Source of the DNA: Paenibacillus sp. FSL R7-0204
GTDB lineage: Bacteria; Bacillota; Bacilli; Paenibacillales; Paenibacillaceae
Reading direction: 5' to 3'
Assembly: GCF_038002225.1 (NCBI RefSeq)
Contig: NZ_JBBOCA010000001.1
Span: 1,178,001 to 1,242,000, forward strand
DNA length: 64,000 nucleotides
A model generated the notes under the pieces. It saw only the letters and a program-made list of their open reading frames with translations. It made no database searches and had not been told where the DNA came from. Of this stretch, positions 9,862-19,360 are shown one piece after another. Numbering within the stretch: the stretch's first letter is position 1; each line of letters opens with the position of its first letter. The translations under genes and the position numbers were made by a program.

Positions 9862-9912
9862 GAGAGAAACCTCCTATATCTTCAGTCGGGTGTTGTAGTG
9901 TCGGCATTCGTA

Positions 9913-9924
9913 GCAAATGTTTGC
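9913..9924. promoter_or_regulatory. Palindrome GCAAATGTTTGC, candidate operator or weak cre
   Basis: A perfect 12-bp dyad about 50 bases upstream of the GH38 start. On the minus strand TGCAAACATTTGCT resembles cre but lacks the central CG. It could bind CcpA weakly or another regulator. Confidence 0.35.
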
Positions 9925-10095
9925 ATACCTGCCGGAGGATCACAATATGTAACTTTTGCAGGGGGGGAGGAGGGTTCATAATTCACACATTTACGGCAGT
10001 CAGCCAGCAGCGGCCCGTAGAAGTTATTCAGCTCATAAGCCCCGTAGCAGCGCGGTTTTACACTCTTTTAACATGACAATGCACAACCTACATAT

Positions 10096-10124
10096 TTACG
10101 ATGTCAGCTTAGTTTCTCTACAAT
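10096..10124 (+). promoter_or_regulatory. Candidate promoter of the mannoside transporter operon
   Basis: TTACGA and TACAAT are separated by 17 bases, about 100 bases before the first permease start. Confidence 0.45.
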
Positions 10125-10130
10125 TTGGGA

Positions 10131-10144
10131 TGTAAGCGTTAGCA
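10131..10144 (+). promoter_or_regulatory. cre site (CcpA)
   Basis: TGTAAGCGTTAGCA matches the TGWAANCGNTNWCA consensus at 13 of 14 positions. It begins 6 bases after the -10, where bound CcpA-HPr would block the start of transcription. Confidence 0.6.
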
Positions 10145-10220
10145 GGAAAGGCCATAGCAAGAATGCGAAGCGGATACAGATTTATGTGTAATGAAAACTA
10201 ACATAGAGAGGAGTGGGAGA

Positions 10221-11135
10221 ATGAAGGGGAACAAGTCCCTTGGCAAACGAATCTGGCAGAATTGGGAGCTCTATCTGTTCATGCTTCCCGCGTTACTGTA
10301 TTTCTTCATCTTTCATTATGGTCCGATGTACGGCATTCAGATTGCCTTCAAGAACTTCGTACCCTCCAAAGGAATTACGGGCAGCGACTGGGTAGGCTTC
10401 GACCATTTCGAACGGTTCTTCAATTCTTATTTCTTCTGGGATCTGCTGTGGAACACGTTCAGCATCAGCTTCTATGAGCTTGCCATCGGGTTTCCGCTGC
10501 CGATCATTCTGGCCCTGGCCTTCAATGAGGTCCGCAACGGCCCGTTCAAGAAGTCGGTCCAGACGGTTACCTATGCGCCGCATTTCATTTCTGTAGTCGT
10601 AATGGCGGGGATGATTATTACCTTCCTGTCGCCCTCCAGCGGAATGATTGTCCGGGCGATTGAATTCCTGGGCTTCCAGCCCGCACAGTTCCTGACCGAT
10701 CCGGCCTGGTTCAAAACGGTGTATGTCTTCTCGGGCGTCTGGCAGAGCACCGGGTGGGGGACGATCATCTATCTCGCGGCCCTGTCGGGCGTAGATCCAC
10801 AGCTGCATGAAGCGGCCATCGTGGATGGAGCCAGCCGGATCAAGCGGGTGCTGCATATCAATCTGCCGACGATTATCCCTACGATCACAATCATGCTGAT
10901 TCTGAACATGGGTAACATTCTGGGCCTGGGCTTCGAGAAAATCCTGCTGCTGCAGAATTCGCTCAATATGGAAGCCTCCGATGTCATATCCACCTATGTC
11001 TACCGCGCCGGTCTGGTGAACGCCCAATACAGCTTCTCGACGGCTGTCGGATTGTTCAACTCGGTGGTCAATGTAATACTGCTCGTTACCGTGAACCGGA
11101 TTGCCAAACGCACCAGTGAGAACAGCCTCTGGTAG
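10221..11135 (+). CDS. LplB-type sugar ABC transporter permease
   Basis: The 304-residue integral membrane subunit belongs to a CUT1-type carbohydrate importer, with about six hydrophobic segments. The cytoplasmic EAA loop, HEAAIVDGASRIKRVLHINL, contacts the ATPase. The ATG at 10221 is chosen because GAGAGGAG precedes it; an in-frame ATG at 10191 has no ribosome binding site. It is followed after 16 bases by a second permease and then the lipoprotein. No ATPase gene is present, which is usual for this LplB/YtcP type; a shared ATPase (MsmX/MsmK-like) probably supplies energy. Context suggests a mannose-containing oligosaccharide as substrate. Confidence 0.9.
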   Translation: MKGNKSLGKRIWQNWELYLFMLPALLYFFIFHYGPMYGIQIAFKNFVPSKGITGSDWVGFDHFERFFNSYFFWDLLWNTFSISFYELAIGFPLPIILALAFNEVRNGPFKKSVQTVTYAPHFISVVVMAGMIITFLSPSSGMIVRAIEFLGFQPAQFLTDPAWFKTVYVFSGVWQSTGWGTIIYLAALSGVDPQLHEAAIVDGASRIKRVLHINLPTIIPTITIMLILNMGNILGLGFEKILLLQNSLNMEASDVISTYVYRAGLVNAQYSFSTAVGLFNSVVNVILLVTVNRIAKRTSENSLW

Positions 11136-11151
11136 AAAGGAGTTGAAGTCT

Positions 11152-12063
11152 ATGGTTACTGCCATGAAAGAATCCAGGGGAGATAAGCTGTTTCTGATCA
11201 GCACCTACATCTATTTGTGCCTTGCGCTCGTAGTGGTCCTCTATCCGCTGATCTATATCCTCAGCGCGTCCATCAGTTCGCCGCAGGATGTCAATTCGGG
11301 CGCGATGTGGCTGTTCCCGAAGAATGTGACGCTGGACGGCTATAAGCTGGTGTTCGAGAACCCGAAGATCTGGAACGGGTATCTCAATACCATCATCTAC
11401 ACAGCGGTGGGCACTCTGCTGAATTTGGCGGTTACGCTGCCTGCTGCATATGCGCTCAGCCGGTCTGATTTTGTCGGACGCCAGTTGTTCATGGGCCTCA
11501 TTCTGTTCACGATGTTCTTCAGCGGCGGGCTGGTGCCGACGTATCTGCTCGTCAAGAACCTGGGCCTCATTAACAGCATGGGGGCGCTGATCCTGCCGGT
11601 GGCCGCATCGGTATGGAACATCGTGGTCGCCCGGACCTTTTTCCAGTCCACGATTCCAAAAGAATTACAGGAAGCGGCCCACATCGACGGCTGTACGAAT
11701 CTGAAGCTGTTCATCCGCATTATCCTGCCGCTGTCCGCGCCGATTGTCGCCGTCATGGCCTTGTTCTACGGGGTTGGACACTGGAACAGCTACTTCCCGT
11801 CCCTGATCTATTTGAACGATGAAGCCAAGTATCCGCTGCAGATGGTGCTGCGCCAGATTCTGGTCCTGCAGGAAATGTCGGCCGAAACTACAGGCGCTGC
11901 GATCAACGGCGAGGTAGCTATGGCCATGAATAATAAGGCAGAGACGGCATCGCTGGTCAAATATGGCGTCATCGTTGTCTCTACACTGCCGATTGTGGCG
12001 GTCTACCCGTTCCTGCAGCGTTATTTTGTCCAAGGGGTCATGATTGGCTCTGTAAAAGGCTAA
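11152..12063 (+). CDS. YtcP-type sugar ABC transporter permease
   Basis: The 303-residue second permease of the importer has six predicted membrane segments. Its EAA motif, QEAAHIDGCTNLKLFIRIIL, is followed by the usual PLSAPIVAV region. The ATG at 11152 follows AAAGGAG at 11136-11142. An upstream in-frame TTG inside the preceding gene is rejected because it lacks a binding site. It pairs with the LplB-type subunit to form the membrane channel and shares its operon, promoter and presumed catabolite control. Confidence 0.9.
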   Translation: MVTAMKESRGDKLFLISTYIYLCLALVVVLYPLIYILSASISSPQDVNSGAMWLFPKNVTLDGYKLVFENPKIWNGYLNTIIYTAVGTLLNLAVTLPAAYALSRSDFVGRQLFMGLILFTMFFSGGLVPTYLLVKNLGLINSMGALILPVAASVWNIVVARTFFQSTIPKELQEAAHIDGCTNLKLFIRIILPLSAPIVAVMALFYGVGHWNSYFPSLIYLNDEAKYPLQMVLRQILVLQEMSAETTGAAINGEVAMAMNNKAETASLVKYGVIVVSTLPIVAVYPFLQRYFVQGVMIGSVKG

Positions 12064-12100
12064 AGGTTAAAATGTAATGAACCTAAGGGAGGAATTATTA

Positions 12101-13711
12101 ATGCAGATCACACGTAAACCATGGAAGATTCTGCTGTCTTCGGCTGTGATTGTTGGACTGCTGGCAGGCTGCGGGAGCTCCAATGAAGGCACCGCGAATA
12201 AGAGTACCGGAGAGGCCACGGTGAACAAGGAGGGCTTCCCGATTGTTAGCGAACCCGTTACCCTGACGCTGATGGCGCCGGATGTGGGCATTCAGAACTG
12301 GGAGAACATGCCGGTGCTCCAGCAGATGAAGGAGAAGACCGGCATTACGATGGAATATAAAAATGCGCCGAAGGACAGCTTCGATACCAAAAAGAATCTG
12401 GTGTTCGCCAGCGGCGATTACCCGGATATCTTCTATGCGGCCGGTCTGACGACTGCCGAGCAGATGAATTACGGCGAGCAGGGGATTCTGATCCCGCTGG
12501 AAGACCTGATCGAAGAATATGCCCCGAACTTCAAGGCTTTGCTTGCGGAGAACCCGGATGTGCGCAAATCGATTACCGCTCCGGACGGTCATATCTACTC
12601 CCTGCCGGTGGTGGAAATGAGCCAGCACTGGTACCGCAACCCGATGTGGTATAACGGGGACTTCCTGAAGGCCCTGAACATCGATAAGCTGCCGGAAACG
12701 ACCGAGGAGCTGTACACCTACCTGAAGCGCGTGAAGGAGGAAGATCCGAACGGCAACGGGACCGCCGATGAAATTCCGATCTCTTCGGTGACCACAACTG
12801 CTGCGAACCTCCGCGATATCCGCACCTGGCTGCTGGGCGCTTTTGGCATCTATGAAGAAGAAATCTATGTAGACGATGCGGACAAGGTCCACTATACACC
12901 GCTTGAAGAAGGCTATAAGGAGTATCTGACCTATATGAACCGTCTGTGGTCCGAAGAGCTGCTGGATCATGAGAGCTTCTCGCAGACGGCAGAGCAGAAG
13001 AAGGCCAAGGCGCAGAATAACCGCGTGGCGCTCTTTTCCGACTGGCATGCTTATATGACTAAGGGCGGAGAGCCGTCCACGGCAGATCCGATGTTCGCCC
13101 CTGTGCGCAGTGAATCGGTGTCCGCTCCGGCGATTGCCAAGAACAGAGGAATTACGACAGGCGCATTCGCCATTACGAACAGCAATCCTGCACCGGAAGC
13201 CTCACTCCGCTGGGTGGATTACCTCTATTCCTATGAAGGCGCTCTGTTCTTCAACAAAGGACCGGAGGGTACGCTCTGGGAGTACACCGACAAAGACAAC
13301 CGCGTGAAGCAATACCTGCCTGTACCGGACGGCAAGGAGATGGAGGATTTCCGGGCCACCTTGACGCCGAACTACGGTATTCCTGCACCAACTCTGTCCA
13401 TGGACGATATCAACAAGGGGCTGAAGACAGACTTTGACCTCTGGGTAGAGCAGGAGACCAAGCAGAAGCTGCTGGATAAAGGCGCGCGGATTCCATTCCC
13501 GGCCCTGTTCCTCACTGTGGAAGAGCAGACGGAGATCAGCAGTCTGAATTCGGATTTGAGCACTTATGTCAAGCAGATGGAAGCGAAGTTCATTACCGGA
13601 GCCGAGCCGCTGACCGGCTGGGATAATTATGTGGCAACAGTCAAGAAGATGGGCGGAGAGCGAGTGGCTGAGATCAACCAGGCTGCTTATGACCGCTGGA
13701 AAACCAACTAA
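12101..13711 (+). CDS. Extracellular sugar-binding lipoprotein (YtcQ/LplA type)
   Basis: The 536-residue substrate-binding protein of the CUT1 importer starts with a lipoprotein signal and the lipobox LLAGC (Cys24), so it is anchored on the outer face of the membrane. A low-complexity linker follows, then a two-lobed binding fold. The GGGAGGA site precedes the ATG at 12101; an in-frame ATG at 12077 is less likely. It is the third gene of the transporter set and would capture oligosaccharides made by secreted enzymes. Binding specificity cannot be read from sequence, but the flanking GH38, GH125 and GH130 genes point to mannosides. Confidence 0.9.
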   Translation: MQITRKPWKILLSSAVIVGLLAGCGSSNEGTANKSTGEATVNKEGFPIVSEPVTLTLMAPDVGIQNWENMPVLQQMKEKTGITMEYKNAPKDSFDTKKNLVFASGDYPDIFYAAGLTTAEQMNYGEQGILIPLEDLIEEYAPNFKALLAENPDVRKSITAPDGHIYSLPVVEMSQHWYRNPMWYNGDFLKALNIDKLPETTEELYTYLKRVKEEDPNGNGTADEIPISSVTTTAANLRDIRTWLLGAFGIYEEEIYVDDADKVHYTPLEEGYKEYLTYMNRLWSEELLDHESFSQTAEQKKAKAQNNRVALFSDWHAYMTKGGEPSTADPMFAPVRSESVSAPAIAKNRGITTGAFAITNSNPAPEASLRWVDYLYSYEGALFFNKGPEGTLWEYTDKDNRVKQYLPVPDGKEMEDFRATLTPNYGIPAPTLSMDDINKGLKTDFDLWVEQETKQKLLDKGARIPFPALFLTVEEQTEISSLNSDLSTYVKQMEAKFITGAEPLTGWDNYVATVKKMGGERVAEINQAAYDRWKTN

Positions 13712-13806
13712 ATCCTACAGGCGCTATCCGTCTTCTTCGAAATTTCATCCTCTGAAGTGCCGAGAGTGAGCGGCATGAATGACTGATGCAGAAAGGTGCT
13801 GTGAAA

Positions 13807-16110
13807 ATGATCTATAAGGATAAAACACAATCTGTGGCGGATCGGGTACAGGACCTGCTGCAGCGCATGACGCTTGGAGAGAAGGCTGGACAATTAGTCC
13901 AGCCTTTCGGCTGGCAGTGCTATGAGAAGCACGCGGACGGAACCACAGGCATGACAGAGGCCTTCAAGCGTCAGGTTGCCGCCGGAGGCGTCGGCTCCCT
14001 GTATGGGACGCTGCGTGCCGACCCGTGGACTGGCGTTACGCTGGAGACCGGTCTGTCCCCGAAGGAGGGGGCGGAGGCTGTTAATGCGATTCAGGCTTAC
14101 GCCATGCAGGAGAGCCGGCTCGGGATTCCGATTCTGTTCGGCGAAGAATGCTCCCACGGGCATATGGCTATCGGCGCCACTGTATTTCCGGTGCCGCTTG
14201 CATTGGGCAGTATGTGGAACCCGGAGCTATACCGGGAGATGTGCCGGGTGGTAGCGCTGGAGACCCGCAGCCAGGGCGGAGCGGCGACCTACTCGCCGGT
14301 GCTTGATGTGGTGCGTGATCCGCGCTGGGGCCGTACGGAGGAGACCTTCGGCGAAGACCCGTTCCTGATTGCGGCGATGGGTGTAGAGGCCGTGAAGGGC
14401 TTGCAGGGAGAGCGGCTGGATGCGGAGGATTCCGTGCTGGCCACCTTGAAGCACTTCGCCGCCTACGGCAGCTCGGAAGGCGGGCGCAACTCCGCGCCCG
14501 TGCATATGGGACTGCGCGAGCTGCATGAGGTTGATCTGCTGCCGTTCCGTAAGGCGGTAGAAGCCGGAGCGCTGTCCATTATGACAGCGTACAACGAGAT
14601 TGACGGCGTGCCTTGTACGACGAACCGCTATCTTTTGCAGGATGTGCTGCGGGAGCAATGGGGCTTCGAAGGGTTCGTGATCACAGACTGCGGAGCGCTG
14701 GGCATGCTGACGAATGGTCATAACACCGCAGATAGCGGAGAAACGGCTGTAGCCCAGGCACTGCTGGCGGGCATCGATATGGAGATGTCGGGCGAGATGT
14801 TCGAGAAGCATATCGCAGACGCTATCGAGCATGGGCGGCTGCAGGAATCCGATCTGGACCGCGCGGCGGCGCGGATTCTGGAGCTGAAGTTTAAGCTCGG
14901 TCTGTTCGACCGGCCCTTTGCCGATCCTGAGCAGGCAGAGCAAATCATCGGCAAGCCGGAGCATCGGGAGCTGGCCCGGCGGATCGCCGGTGAGAGCATC
15001 ATCATGCTGAAGAATGAGAACACAGCGCTGCCATTAAGCAAGGGGATTCGTAAGCTTGCCGTAATCGGTCCCAATGCGGATGCTCCGTACAACCAGCTTG
15101 GCGACTACACCTCGCCGCAGCCCGCAGGCGCGATTGTCACGGTGCTGGAGGGTATCCGGCAGGCGCTGGGCGGCGGAGCGGACAAGGTCCTGTATGCACC
15201 CGGCTGCCGGATCAAGGGCGATTCCCGCGAAGGCTTCGCCCCTGCGCTGGCCTGTGCGGCTGAAGCTGATGCGATAGTGCTGGCGATCGGCGGCTCCAGC
15301 GCCAGAGATTTCGGTGAGGGGACGATTGATCTGCTCACCGGCGCTTCTGTCGTGACGGAGCATTCCTGGAGCGACATGGAATGCGGGGAGGGCATCGACC
15401 GGTCCACATTGAATCTGATGGGTGTGCAGCTTGAGCTGGCGCAGGAGCTTCACAAGCTGGGCAAGCCTCTGATTGTGGTCTATATTAACGGCCGCCCGAT
15501 TGCCGAGCCTTGGATTGTAGAGCACGCGGACGCCATTCTGGAGGCTTGGTACCCGGGGCAGGAGGGCGGACATGCGATTGCCGACATTCTGTTCGGCGAG
15601 GTGAACCCTTCCGGGCGGCTGACGATCAGCATTCCGAAGCATGTCGGCCAGCTTCCCGTGTATTACTACAAGCGGCGGACGAGAGGCAAACGGTATCTGG
15701 AGACAGACTTCCACGCCGGATATCCCTTCGGCTATGGTCTTAGCTTCACTGAATTCGGTTACAGCAACCTGAAGGTCGAGCCTTCTGTAATCTCTGCGGA
15801 TGAAGAAGCGCTTGTCTCCGTGGATGTGACTAATAGGGGCAACCGGGCAGGCAGCGAGGTGGTACAGCTGTATATTTCCGACTTGGCCTCTTCTATTACC
15901 CGGCCCGAGAAGCAGCTGAAGGGCTTCCGCAAGATCAGCCTTCAGCCGGGAGACACGCAGACGGTGACGTTCCGTGTAGGCCGGGAGGAGCTGGAGTATG
16001 TATCAGCAGATCTGACGCGGATCGTCGAGCCAGGAGAATTCACGGTGATGGCAGGCCCGCACTCCGCAGAGTATCTGAGTGCCCCGCTCCATGTCAGAGA
16101 GGAGGGCTAA
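13807..16110 (+). CDS. GH3 beta-glycosidase
   Basis: This 767-residue retaining exo-beta-glycosidase has three parts: an N-terminal TIM barrel (about 1-340), an alpha/beta sandwich (about 360-590) and a C-terminal fibronectin III-like domain (about 650-760). The nucleophile is Asp294 in FVITDCGALG. KHFAAYG in the barrel and FGYGLSFTEF at the start of the last domain are family hallmarks. There is no signal peptide, so it acts inside the cell. GH3 enzymes of this architecture are beta-glucosidases or beta-xylosidases; activity on a beta-linked GlcNAc or mannose residue is possible but not shown. AGAAAGG precedes the ATG at 13807. It is in the same run as the transporter and the next GH38. Confidence 0.88.
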   Translation: MIYKDKTQSVADRVQDLLQRMTLGEKAGQLVQPFGWQCYEKHADGTTGMTEAFKRQVAAGGVGSLYGTLRADPWTGVTLETGLSPKEGAEAVNAIQAYAMQESRLGIPILFGEECSHGHMAIGATVFPVPLALGSMWNPELYREMCRVVALETRSQGGAATYSPVLDVVRDPRWGRTEETFGEDPFLIAAMGVEAVKGLQGERLDAEDSVLATLKHFAAYGSSEGGRNSAPVHMGLRELHEVDLLPFRKAVEAGALSIMTAYNEIDGVPCTTNRYLLQDVLREQWGFEGFVITDCGALGMLTNGHNTADSGETAVAQALLAGIDMEMSGEMFEKHIADAIEHGRLQESDLDRAAARILELKFKLGLFDRPFADPEQAEQIIGKPEHRELARRIAGESIIMLKNENTALPLSKGIRKLAVIGPNADAPYNQLGDYTSPQPAGAIVTVLEGIRQALGGGADKVLYAPGCRIKGDSREGFAPALACAAEADAIVLAIGGSSARDFGEGTIDLLTGASVVTEHSWSDMECGEGIDRSTLNLMGVQLELAQELHKLGKPLIVVYINGRPIAEPWIVEHADAILEAWYPGQEGGHAIADILFGEVNPSGRLTISIPKHVGQLPVYYYKRRTRGKRYLETDFHAGYPFGYGLSFTEFGYSNLKVEPSVISADEEALVSVDVTNRGNRAGSEVVQLYISDLASSITRPEKQLKGFRKISLQPGDTQTVTFRVGREELEYVSADLTRIVEPGEFTVMAGPHSAEYLSAPLHVREEG

Positions 16111-16113
16111 GCC

Positions 16114-19100
16114 ATGAAGCGTATGGAGCGGTTCACCGGATGGCTGGCCAAGCGGCAGTGGACTGAGAAGATAGAGCTTGCGGAATGGAGGATGCGTAAG
16201 TCCCGTTACCTCACTCCGGGCTGCTATGAGCATGAGGAGGAAGTGCATCAGGAATACAATATTTCTCTGCTGGACGGCGGGTATGGAACCACCTATTTCC
16301 TTCAGCGGGAGATCACGGTTCCGGGAGACTGGGGACCGGAAGAGGCGGCGCTGCTCTATCTGGGACGCGGGGAAGGCCTGCTGAAGCTGGACGGAGCGCC
16401 GTATCATGGCCTGGACAGCAATCACTGGTTCATTCCGCTGCCGTCCGGCGCTGCGGGCGGGCGCCTGGACCTGGAGATTGAGCTGTATGATCCTGTGCCG
16501 GAACCGGAGGACCCGCTGAACCGGCAGGCGGTGATTAAGCCCCCGCTGACGGGCATTGAAATTAAGCTTGTGCGCGTCAATCGCCCGGTATACAGCCTGC
16601 TGTATACGGTGCGAATCGTACACGAAGCAGCCCTCCTGCTGACGGAGGGTGATATGCGCCGCATCCGCAGCTTTAAGGCGCTGGAGCGGGTAATGGACGC
16701 GCTCTATATGAAGGAGGAGCTGCTGCTGGACGGCGGAGCTGTACCTGCGGCGGAACAGCAGCTACGGGCTGCTGCTTCGGCGGAACGGCCGGCAGGGCTG
16801 GACCCGGGGACGATGCATATGGTCGGCCAGTCCCATATTGATGTGGCCTGGCTGTGGCCGGTCCGGGAGACGGTGCGCAAGGTCAGCCGGACCTTCTCCA
16901 CCGTCTGCACCCTGATGGATAAGTACCCCGACTTCCGGTACTCCCAGAGCCAGCCGCAGCTCTATGCCTTCGCCAAGGAGCATTATCCGCAGCTCTATGC
17001 GCGGATCAAGGAGCGGATTGCCGAAGGCCGGTGGGAGCTGGTCGGCGGCATGTGGGTAGAGCCGGATCTGAACATTCCCGGCGGGGAGTCGCTGGTCAGG
17101 CAGATGCTGTACGGGCAGGACTTCTATATGAAGGAATTCGGCAAGCATTCCACGATTGAATGGCTGCCGGATACCTTCGGCTATTGCGCCTCCCTGCCGC
17201 AGCTGCTGAAGCAGGCGGGCATCGGTTATTTCATGACCACCAAGCTGGGCTGGAATGATACCAATCCCTTCCCGCATACCTTATTCCATTGGGTAGGAAT
17301 TGACGGGACGAAGATTGTGGCCTATCAGAACCATGGGGTCAATGAGCATACCCACCCGAAGGATGTGCAGGAGCACTGGCAGGCCTACGCCCAGAAGGAA
17401 GAGCATGATGAGCTTATGCTGCTCTATGGCCACGGAGACGGAGGCGGCGGAGTCACTCATGAGATGCTGGAATATGTGGCCCGTACTGATCTCGCGCCGG
17501 GTCAGCCGGTCAGCGGATTCTCTACGGCCGAAGCCTTCTTCTCGGAGATCGGTGCGCGTCAGCCGGAGCTTCCGGCGTGGCACGGCGATCTCTATCTGGA
17601 GCTGCACCGGGGCACCTTCACGACCCATGCCTTCAATAAACGCAGCAACCGCAAGGCGGAGGTCTTATACCGGCAGGCGGAGATCTGGAGTGTGCTGGCG
17701 GAGAAGAACGGTGCTCTGGAGCTGGAGCAGCCGGATCAGCCGGATGTGCAGCGTCTGCTGCCCGCCGGGGAGCTGGCCGAGGGCTGGAAGCTGCTGCTGC
17801 TCAACCAGTTCCATGACATCATTCCGGGGACTTCCATCCCGGAGGTGTATACAACCTCGCGGGAGGAATACGCCGAGATCTTCCGTCTGGGCGGGCAGGT
17901 GCTGGACCGCTCCCTGCATGCTCTGGCGGCTGAAGTGAATACATCGGGTGAGGGCCGTCCCTATGTGGTCTTCAACAGCCTGGGCTGGGAGCGGACGGAG
18001 CTGCTCCGGCTGGAGGGCGGTCCTGAGCTGGCTGAGGTGCAGGTATTCGATGAGGACGGCCTGCTTGTGAGCGAATGCTGGAACACGGAGGCTGGCGGGA
18101 ACAGCTACATGCTGGCTGTACAGGTCCGTAAGGTTCCGGCCTTCGGCTGCCGGACGATCTGGCTGCGGGAAGCTGCGGAGCCAGCCGGAGTAGGGCCTGA
18201 GCCGCAGGATGAATCCGCCGCCGGAGACGAGTTCCCGGAGCAATGGGAGACGGACCATTATATCCTGACATTCAATGAAGACGGCGAGATCAGCCGCTGG
18301 TATGACACAAGCGCGGGCCGTGAGCTGCTCCAGCCCGGCCAACCCGGCAACCAGCTCCAGTTCTATCATGACACCCCGACGCTATGGGATGCCTGGGATA
18401 TAGACCCGCGTTATGAGCAGCAGCCTGCGGGCAAGGCGAAGCTGCTGGACCGCAGGGTGGTCAGCAGCGGCCCCGTGCAGACCGTGCTGAAGTTCCGCTG
18501 GCAGCTCGGTGAATCACAGATTGAGCAGGAGATTGTACTGCCCCGGAACAGCCGGAGAGTGGACTTCCGCACCAGCGTAAGCTGGAGGGAGCAGCATAAG
18601 CTGCTGAAGGTTGCTTTTCCGGTGGATATTGTGGCAACGAAGGCTACGTATGAGATCCCGTTCGGCGCGCTGGAGCGCCCGACCCACCGCAACACCAGCT
18701 GGGAGCAGGCACAATTCGAGGTCTGCGGACACCGCTGGGCCGATCTGTCAGAGGGCGGCTATGGCGTCAGCCTGCTGAATGACTGCAAATACGGCTATGA
18801 CATCCATGACGGGGTGCTGCGGCTCTCGCTGCTGCGCTCTCCGCGCTGGCCGGACCGTAATGCCGACCAGGGGGAGCATGAATTCACGTATTCGCTCTAT
18901 CCGCACAGCGGAGAATGGCGGCAGGCCGATGTGGTACGGGAAGCGGCGGAGCTGAATGAGCCGCTGCTGGCGGTCAGCGAAGCCGCACATTCCGGCTGTT
19001 ATCCAAGCACCCATGCCTGGCTGGCCTTCCAGAGCAGCCACGTCATGCTCGACACAATCAAGCAGGCAGAGGACGGCAGTGGAACGATTGTACGTCTGTA

Positions 19101-19287
19101 TGAAGCGGCGGGCAGCAGAGAGTCGGCCACACTGGACTGGAAGGACGAGGACGTCCGCGCCTGCCGGGTCAATCTGCTGGAGAGCGAGACCGGCTCAGTG
19201 GATACCACCGGCGGCGTGATCCCGCTGTCCTTCCGGCCTTATGAGGTCCAGACGTTTAAGTTATATAAGAAGCACGAAAGAAATTAA
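16114..19287 (+). CDS. GH38 alpha-mannosidase, MAN2C1-like class
   Basis: The 1057-residue zinc-dependent retaining alpha-mannosidase is of a different subclass from the one at 7075-9861. It has an N-terminal all-beta region of about 230 residues before the catalytic domain. The metal motif HIDVAWLWPVRET places ligands at His241 and Asp243, and WLPDTFGYCASLPQ gives the nucleophile Asp353. This layout is typical of cytosolic mannosidases related to eukaryotic MAN2C1. No signal peptide is present. It starts 4 bases after the GH3 stop, with GAGGAGG inside the end of GH3, so the two are coupled. Two GH38 subclasses in one locus suggest that different alpha-mannosyl linkages are handled. Confidence 0.9.
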   Translation: MKRMERFTGWLAKRQWTEKIELAEWRMRKSRYLTPGCYEHEEEVHQEYNISLLDGGYGTTYFLQREITVPGDWGPEEAALLYLGRGEGLLKLDGAPYHGLDSNHWFIPLPSGAAGGRLDLEIELYDPVPEPEDPLNRQAVIKPPLTGIEIKLVRVNRPVYSLLYTVRIVHEAALLLTEGDMRRIRSFKALERVMDALYMKEELLLDGGAVPAAEQQLRAAASAERPAGLDPGTMHMVGQSHIDVAWLWPVRETVRKVSRTFSTVCTLMDKYPDFRYSQSQPQLYAFAKEHYPQLYARIKERIAEGRWELVGGMWVEPDLNIPGGESLVRQMLYGQDFYMKEFGKHSTIEWLPDTFGYCASLPQLLKQAGIGYFMTTKLGWNDTNPFPHTLFHWVGIDGTKIVAYQNHGVNEHTHPKDVQEHWQAYAQKEEHDELMLLYGHGDGGGGVTHEMLEYVARTDLAPGQPVSGFSTAEAFFSEIGARQPELPAWHGDLYLELHRGTFTTHAFNKRSNRKAEVLYRQAEIWSVLAEKNGALELEQPDQPDVQRLLPAGELAEGWKLLLLNQFHDIIPGTSIPEVYTTSREEYAEIFRLGGQVLDRSLHALAAEVNTSGEGRPYVVFNSLGWERTELLRLEGGPELAEVQVFDEDGLLVSECWNTEAGGNSYMLAVQVRKVPAFGCRTIWLREAAEPAGVGPEPQDESAAGDEFPEQWETDHYILTFNEDGEISRWYDTSAGRELLQPGQPGNQLQFYHDTPTLWDAWDIDPRYEQQPAGKAKLLDRRVVSSGPVQTVLKFRWQLGESQIEQEIVLPRNSRRVDFRTSVSWREQHKLLKVAFPVDIVATKATYEIPFGALERPTHRNTSWEQAQFEVCGHRWADLSEGGYGVSLLNDCKYGYDIHDGVLRLSLLRSPRWPDRNADQGEHEFTYSLYPHSGEWRQADVVREAAELNEPLLAVSEAAHSGCYPSTHAWLAFQSSHVMLDTIKQAEDGSGTIVRLYEAAGSRESATLDWKDEDVRACRVNLLESETGSVDTTGGVIPLSFRPYEVQTFKLYKKHERN

Positions 19288-19330
19288 CGAAAGCAAAGAA
19301 GCGGAGGGGAAATTTGGAGCTTCTTATATA
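19262..19330. repeat. 12-bp inverted repeat around a family C repeat at the GH38-GH130 junction
   Basis: TATATAAGAAGC at 19262-19273, inside the last GH38 codons, is the exact complement of GCTTCTTATATA at 19319-19330. Between them lies GGGGAAATTTGGAGCT (19306-19321), repeated at 54783-54798. In mRNA this would form a hairpin spanning the GH38 stop codon and ending about 15 bases before the GH130 ribosome binding site. It may tune downstream expression or mRNA stability. Confidence 0.6.
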
Positions 19331-19360
19331 CCACGAACATCATTCGCAGGAGGAATAGAC

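Larger units (their letters stand above)
9862..10220. other. Divergent regulatory region between the two alpha-mannoside operons
   Basis: This 360-bp gap separates the leftward GH38-GH125 operon from the rightward transporter operon. It contains a small palindrome at 9913-9924, a sigma-A-like promoter at 10096-10124 and a cre-like site at 10131-10144. No gene is seen. Confidence 0.7.
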